Of a DNA stretch of 64,000 nucleotides, positions 58,098 through 64,000 are shown in pieces. Below the pieces are notes generated by a model. That model had not been told where the DNA came from and ran no database searches. It was given only the letters and a program-made list of their open reading frames with translations. Each line of letters starts with the position of its first letter. The first letter of the stretch is position 1. The position numbers were made by a program, and so were the translations under genes. Source of the stretch: Amaurobius ferox (lineage: Eukaryota; Arthropoda; Arachnida; Araneae; Amaurobiidae); contig OX578133.1 of the NCBI GenBank assembly GCA_951213105.1, positions 139,414,813-139,478,812 of the forward strand. The letters run 5' to 3'.

Positions 58098-58275
58098 CAT
58101 GGGCGTCCGCAGAATTTTTTCCAGGGGAAGGCGAAACATGTACTTACAACTTACACTTTCCAGGAGGGGGGAGCAAAAAAACATACACACATACATGTAT
58201 ATATATATATATATATAGAAAATCCATAAGCCAGGGGTGACCACCCCCTTGCCCCCCCCCTCTGGGCACCTATGA
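58098..58275. mobile_element. 180-bp MITE with GGTATAC target duplication
   Basis: Ends are CATGGGCGTCC and, inverted, CATAGGTGCCC. GGTATAC is present at 58091-58097 and 58276-58282. It contains a (TA)n run and G/C runs. Elements with CATRGGYGYCC ends are widespread in animals; I do not assign a superfamily. Confidence 0.65.
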
Positions 58276-58289
58276 GGTATACTCGAAGG

Positions 58290-58455
58290 ACCGGGGGAAA
58301 TGTTTGAATTAATGGAAGTTCAAATTATCGAGAAAAAAAAAGCCCATTAATTTTATATTACAGGAAAGGAATTGTCGAACTTTGAAGAAACTTCGACCTT
58401 GTGAACATAGAAATACGTGTTCACAAGGTTCGAGTTATTGGGAGTTTACTGTATT
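58290..58455. mobile_element. Possible pogo/Tigger-like MITE remnant
   Basis: Contains GAATTAATGGAAGTTCAAAT and TTATCGAG on one side and TCGAGTTATTGGGAGTTTAC on the other, with a central hairpin CCTTGTGAACA/TGTTCACAAGG. The pattern resembles small Tigger-type elements. Confidence 0.4.
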
Positions 58456-58641
58456 TATGCAAAGCAAAATATGCAGAATAGCATGGAGTGATATTCAAAT
58501 TTGAAAATCTCACTATATTAATATTTAACTATGATATAAAATAATTACAGGAAATGTTAAGAGAAAAATATTTAAACACGTATAAAGTAGGATGTAATTT
58601 TGCTTTATTTTAACAAATTTTAAGGCCTACCTCTATCATTT

Positions 58642-58875
58642 TCATTGAAATATTTTCCAAACTGCTTCACGAGAGAAATCTGTCTCTGTGTCTTTTTTTG
58701 TAGGGCATACTTTTGATCTATTGTCAACTGAAGAGCGATGGTTGGCTAACCAAGAATTTACAAATTTTTCCGGTTGAAAGTGTTCTATAGGTGGTTCATT
58801 TGCATTAATAAACATTAGATTGGAGACGTTTGAAATCAATAAAGATGATCTCAAATCTGTTACTATGTTGTTCAT
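58642..58875 (-). pseudogene. hAT transposase, C-terminal fragment
   Basis: The frame reads SSLLISNVSNLMFINANEPP, then FQPEKFVNSWLANHRSSVD and a DNRSKVC-like end. This matches the last part of hAT-type transposases just after the dimerisation helix (family pattern: small residues, then LMFIN, then a Trp-Leu and an RSS/RSA motif). The N-terminal BED finger and catalytic core are absent. The end at about 58962 is close by, so the copy has a large internal deletion. Confidence 0.7.
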
Positions 58876-58923
58876 TAAGCAAAGCGCTTTGCAAAGCGTG
58901 TATGTAGTTTTTAAGGAAAAGCA

Positions 58924-58962
58924 GAGGGTATACGGCGTATACCCTCCACTACAGCCCTGATT
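58924..58962. other. hAT-type terminus with a perfect palindrome
   Basis: On the minus strand the sequence starts CAGGGCTGTAGTGGAGGG, a hAT-like end, and runs into GAGGGTATAC/GTATACCCTC, 10-bp arms around GCC. It probably marks the outer end of the element carrying the transposase fragment. Confidence 0.55.
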
Positions 58963-59577
58963 ATGCTGAGATTGTTGAAATTAAGATTTAAATTGTGGCA
59001 TACAATTTTGACTATTATTTATATGAATACAATTTATTCGTTATTTTATATAACTACCCTGCATCCATTCCCGAGCAACATCAGGTACATTTTCTAGTTT
59101 CGTAAACGTGTACCCCTCAAACCAAAATTCAATAATTTCAGTACCAACAACAAAAATATATCTTGTATACAAATAGGAAGTCAAGATAATACACTTGATT
59201 AAGTTATTGTCATATATTTATTTTTTATTTCTAATGAAATTGGACAAAAATAATAAATATTAGCAAATACAATTAATAATATGATTAACAAACACTTTGA
59301 TTATTGATTAACAGTTTTATTAACAAAAGAATTTAATGTAATACTTGTATATTGTTTGACAAAAACTGGTTTCTTTCTAACTGGTACTATTTTAATTAAT
59401 TTTAAATGTAAATTTGCTACAAGTCGAGTGTCATTCTATATTTTTTTTATGTAGAACACTGAAGAAAATCTTGCTTTATATAAATACGAATACATTGAAT
59501 AAAGTTGCATTAAAAATATAATTGCTTTTTCTGATATGCCCTTAAAATCTTTTGTTGATTTTCTGTTTACTTTCAAT
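58963..59577. other. AT-rich non-coding DNA
   Basis: Nothing recognised. Confidence 0.5.
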
Positions 59578-62480
59578 ATATACATGGCATAATGTATAGG
59601 GAAAGTATTGTGAGGGGGGTCAAAAATTCAAATTCGAGTTTTCAATGGAAGAGCACATTTCAAGCATTTCTGAACTTGAATCAATCACTTTTGAGATGAT
59701 GTCTCTCTCTCTCTCTGTGTGTATGTGTCATTGAGACTGTGGAGACGATATCTTACAAATGAATGGAGTGTTTCAAATGAAATTTGGTACAAAAGTTATA
59801 ATTAATGAATATTGGAAGCCTATTGATTTTAAACACAATCAAATGTTTGGAAGACCCTCGAATTTTCGAATGAAATTTTGAAAAAATCAACAAAAAATCA
59901 GAATCTTCAATAATGCTATGTACATAATCATTTATGTAATTTTTCATTAGAAACAGAGTGACATAAGTTTTAAAATGCTAGCATAAACTGTTCTTGAGAT
60001 ATTGCACTTTTCAAATAAATGTATAAAAAAAAATTCACATAAAATCAAAAAAAGTATTAACTATTGCGAAATATGTTAACTATTTATATGCAATTTTATG
60101 AGATATGCAGGGCTCGAAAAATACGGTCCCCCAGTCGCCACTGGCAACCAACTTTTTCATTCTGGTGAACTGAAAAGTGAAAAGCAAAAGTGAGTGACTT
60201 CATTTTTTCATTTTTCCAGCACAGAAAAAACTGCGCTGGGGGGGGGGGGGGGGGGGGGGGGGGGACATCGCTTGCGCTCACCACCTCCGTCCACCTTGCA
60301 ATCCTCCTTAAATTTCGAAAATGAATGCGAGGAATGCGCAGGAGAGCGAATGAAAAGCAAGGATAAAAATATTTCGCGGATCCACTGTTTTTTTACCTGG
60401 AAGTTCCGCATCACCCAAAAGCTACACCTGCAACTACTCTTTACCAGGAAATTTTTAAGGGGCTACATCCAGAATGGGTGCAAAGTGTAATTCCATTGTC
60501 CACTAGTTATGGACAAGTCACGGTTAGGTGCTTTTTAATGATGTTTCATTTTTTATGAGTGCATAGAGCCGAGCACACTAGGTACAAACATTCTGATTTT
60601 CTTAAATTCGTTACAGTTTTTTTTCTGAGCATTGTTCCGGGACTTTGATTTTCGGTAAAAGATATTCCTACTTTTTCGCTAAAAATATTACGATATCTCC
60701 AAAGAAATCTTAACTGCTTTGGCCACGCCCTTCAAGTGTGATGTTCCGCACAGGATTCACACTTTTCTACGTAATTTATAAACATTTATTGAAAAAGATA
60801 AAAAAAGCAAAAAACGCATTTGCGAGATAAAAATACAATCCTCTAAAATTTTGTTACCAAATATAGAAAGTATGTTTTTTAAGAATTCGCAAAATTAATG
60901 CGAGCTAACCTTTGCAGAAATGCAAAGAAAATTATTATAACAGACAAAATGCCATTTTATACCTTTTGATTGACTTCTTTAAATACTTAACCTAAGCAAT
61001 AAACTTGCTATTTTTTTCGGAAAACCCAATTTTTTCATCTCCCGGAAAATATACAAATTTTTTAAAGGACTTTTATGGGATTCTAAAGACATTTTTCAAT
61101 GAAATCCTTGGGATAAAAATGATTATTTCAGACCAAAAATTGGCCCTAGCAAAAAAATCCATTGCAGCATATTCATGGGTTTACACATTTCATTTATTAG
61201 TTGGTAATTTATAAAACAGTTTAGTAATATCGCGGACATTTTCTATTTAAACACGATCACCAGTATATTTTGTTATATTTTTTAAATATTTTCTATTTTT
61301 TCAATCTGTTTGCATCCACTGATATTTTTACATTTATTGTGCTTTTTATGCTGGAATATCCTCTTTTAAACATATTGTAAATGAAATTGAGATACATGTT
61401 TAAGATAATGAAATTAAAACATTTTTATTGATTTAGGCATTTAGTATTATAAGGCTCATTAGAAATACATTTGAAGAGCATAAATTAGAATTTGATATAC
61501 TTGCACCCAAAGTTGAATATCTAATTTCAATTAAAAATGAACATCCTTCTAATCTTTAAAATTTTCCTAAAATTACCTAAAAAATTATTTTTAGTTTAAA
61601 ATATTTTGAATAAAATTAGCTTGGCAAGGTGCAAATATAGACTATTCTGATGATTGTCTGACGATCAGTAATTATTAGGGCAAGATCAGTAATTTAGTAA
61701 CACAAAATTAAAAAAGAATGCTTTATTATTAAAAAGATTAATATAATAATTTAAAAAATTAATATTGTTAAATATTTTATGTTAATTTTTATTAAAATAT
61801 TTAAAAAATATAATAATTATTAAAAAAATAAGTGATATTTTATATTAAATATTGACATACCCACATTCGCGTGCCATGACTGGCTGGCTACTAGGTTCTT
61901 TAACACTAGGTTTTCTAAAATGTTGACAATTTTTCAACCCCTGTTCATGTGTAATATTATGAGATAAACATCATCATATTTGATAACACCATTCTTGTGG
62001 ATCTAGTTCGTTCCATCCAAGAGAGAACATATTTTAAAGGGGCTTTGTATTTTGATACCTAACAATTTGCCAACAGTTATTTATATATAAGAAATACTCT
62101 TCTCTTCATTTGTTTGCAATGCTTGGTGAGCAATTTGGCAAACTTGGAGAGGAATTTAGCAAAATATTGCCAATGTGGTGATATTTCACCCCAGATTGAA
62201 GAAATTATCATTAAAATTGCAGAAATGATGATAGGTTAACAGAAATGGAGCCAAATTGATTAATTAAGTATTAAAATATTTTAATATATGGACTATTGCT
62301 TATTGCAGATGCTATCAATATTGATTATTGTCAATTTAAAGTTGCATGAAATATAAGTTAATTGGATACTTCGAAATAGTTTTACAAGTTGTCATTTGAA
62401 TATGCACTAAATGTACAATATAACATTAAAAACATTGTGCTATAGATCTTGTACATTGTTTTTTCACTGCAAATTCATTG
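59578..62480 (+). repeat. Second copy of the foldback-family arm, split by an insertion
   Basis: 59578-60107 matches 51889-52390 (ATAGGGAAAGTATTGTGAGG, GATGATGTCTCTCTC, CGAATTTTCGAATGAAATTT). 61944-62480 matches 52390-52950 (AACACCATTC, CTAGTTCGTTCCAT, ATGCTATCAATATTGAT, AATATAAGTTAATTGG). The 1.84 kb between them is foreign. No reverse arm follows, so this is a single arm or an undoubled ancestor. Confidence 0.75.
60108..61943. mobile_element. hAT-like insertion in the foldback-family copy
   Basis: Ends are CAGGGCTCGAAAAAT and, inverted, CAGGGGTTGAAAAATT, an 11/15-type match starting with the hAT CAGGG. The target duplication is uncertain: the neighbouring 8 bases (GAGATATG and TTCATGTG) match at only four places. 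TTATGAGATA also occurs on both sides (60096-60105, 61957-61966). A G-run of about 26 bases lies at 60238-60263. No transposase is visible. Confidence 0.6.
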
Positions 62481-62942
62481 TATCATATAAGTCATCCATT
62501 AAATTTCTGTCACACAAAATATCAATGAGTAGCTCTTTTTCATCTGAATATGGTAAAATTTTTAAACTGTATATTGCTTTCATTATCCACATATCACTAG
62601 TGTACCACTGGTTGAGAACCATTACACTAATGATAAAAAAAATCTTGGCATACATCTTTGAAAAAAAAGCCAAGATATTAAGATTATATAACATTTTTTA
62701 TCAATTGCTTTTAATACTGTTTTTCATAATGGTTATTACAAGAAGTTTGACTTATTACAAATATGCATGAAATTTCCATTTTCATTTTGTATGAGAAAGG
62801 CTAATAGAATTATTTAGGATGTACCTACTAATTAGAAATTAATATTTCTTTAAAAAATGAAAGCCTCACAAGTTATATGCAATTGCTATAATGTTATTGC
62901 TGACTTCTAACAAAACAACTACAATCTATTTTCATTATTTAT
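62481..62942. other. AT-rich non-coding DNA
   Basis: Overlapping open frames on both strands (62411-62770) are AT-driven and lie partly over the repeat arm. Not called. Confidence 0.5.
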
Positions 62943-62946
62943 TTAA

Positions 62947-63630
62947 CCCTTTCGCGATGACAGCATTCCGGAGCTGCCACAGCCCAAAAGACGGAGCGCT
63001 TTGCTTCCGAACTGTTCCCAAAGGACGGCAAATTTTTTGTGCTAAGCCTAACTTTCGAAAAAAATTCACTAAAAATCACCTATTCAACACAGAAATCTAC
63101 TTTTTTCAGAAATAAAAGAAATATTTATTTTCTATTTGATGTATATTTTTCATACAAATCTGAATACAAAATACTCGTTAGTTGCTCCCATTCTTTTATC
63201 CAAAATAAACGAATAATTTCACTGCCTCTAAAATCCAAAAAAAAAAAAATACTATCTTATATTCCTATGATTCACCAACGAAATCATAACACTGAAATAA
63301 AAACAAAACCCGAAACTCAATTATAAAATTGTTGGTGCTGCGAGAATTGCTGTCTGTTTATAGTACAAAATCATGTTTCACCGCTCCAAATGGAGAAATA
63401 ACTCATTGGATCCTCTTTATGCCAAGGTCATGCATCTGCAAAATATATTGAAGTTAGTTCCACGGACATTTAAAGCCATCTAGTAGACAAATTAAAACGT
63501 TCCACATGAAGGCACGCATGTGTGCCACTCTCCGTTTACGGTAAAGTTTCCTCCGTCACGAGTGTGTGCCGTCCATCCTTGAATGTAAGTTCGCAGCCGA
63601 CACACGGGCATGCCAATCATCCCGAAAGGG
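62947..63630. mobile_element. piggyBac-type MITE (684 bp) with TTAA duplication
   Basis: Left end CCCTTTCGCGATGA and right end TCATCCCGAAAGGG are inverted repeats (13 of 14). TTAA flanks both sides (62943-62946 and 63631-63634). The inside has no transposase. CCYTTT ends with TTAA targets are typical of piggyBac. The ends differ from the GGGTGAGCG family. Confidence 0.8.
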
Positions 63631-63634
63631 TTAA

Positions 63635-64000
63635 ACAAATTCTTTTAAATTGAAAAGTATAATTTATAAATATTCTTCTAAAATAATGTTCTGATAATAT
63701 TTTTAATAAAATTGGGTGTATTATACTATAAAACTTAAGAAAGAAACAGATATTTTTCAATAGCAGATACTTCTTAATAATGGACATTTTATGATACACA
63801 TTGAATCACACAAGTCCCATTCTCTATAGATGTAGATAGCACCAACTTTTTTTAAATCTGGTAGTGTGTCACCAGTAACTATACTTTACTATTTTAATGA
63901 AATAAATCAAATAATAATACAAGCATTATTTTAATCAATGTATGATTTATCATACAGTTTTAATATGTATTATATACACAATATGCACAGTTTAATAGAA
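63635..64000. other. AT-rich non-coding DNA at the window edge
   Basis: No feature recognised. Confidence 0.5.

Noticed and set aside
60194..60490. Poly-Gly or poly-Pro open frames around 60240
   Set aside because: Produced by a poly-G tract of uncertain length; no conserved flanking protein.

Overview
This is a 64 kb piece of AT-rich nuclear DNA from a multicellular animal. There are no bacterial-style gene packs; instead there are microsatellites, long poly-G/poly-C tracts, satellites, tRNA-like repeats, LTR and DNA transposons and a single C2H2 zinc-finger gene. An arthropod, perhaps an arachnid, is my best guess. It rests on the repeat style and the Gag zinc-knuckle type of the LTR element, and is inference, not proof.

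Layout. 1-4.2 kb: small inverted-repeat elements and the left half of a dispersed repeat. 4.2-13.0 kb: a giant inverted repeat (palindrome). Its left arm carries two later DNA-element insertions whose empty sites survive in the right arm; the right half of the dispersed repeat resumes at 13.1 kb. 13.7-18.7 kb: three separate tRNA-like relics, then a tandem array of about 170-bp monomers each holding a tRNA-like cassette, interrupted by a TTAA-flanked MITE and a solo LTR. 18.7-34 kb: mostly non-coding, with a dead Tc1-type transposase and several diverged repeat pairs. 34.3 kb: a Merlin/IS1016-type transposase relic. 36.3-37.6 kb (minus strand): the only intact-looking host gene, a 13-finger C2H2 protein. 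38.3-42.7 kb: a degenerate satellite, interrupted near 41 kb by DNA holding a short possible exon. 44.9-54.9 kb: a four-level nest. An intronless pseudogene is split by a Ty3/gypsy-type element (45725-54769, 4-bp target duplication AAGT); its 5' LTR is split by a hAT-like element, which holds an inverted-repeat foldback. 54.9-56 kb: another tandem array. 58-64 kb: hAT relics, small MITEs, a second foldback-family copy split by another hAT-like insertion, and a piggyBac-type MITE.

Most of the window is therefore a layered record of transposition. Two observations look least conventional. One is a family of ultrashort retroposons (58-71 bp, three copies, each flanked by 9-14 bp direct repeats). 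The other is the tRNA-like 170-bp satellite. Only the zinc-finger gene looks functional as protein; every transposon coding region seen is broken.
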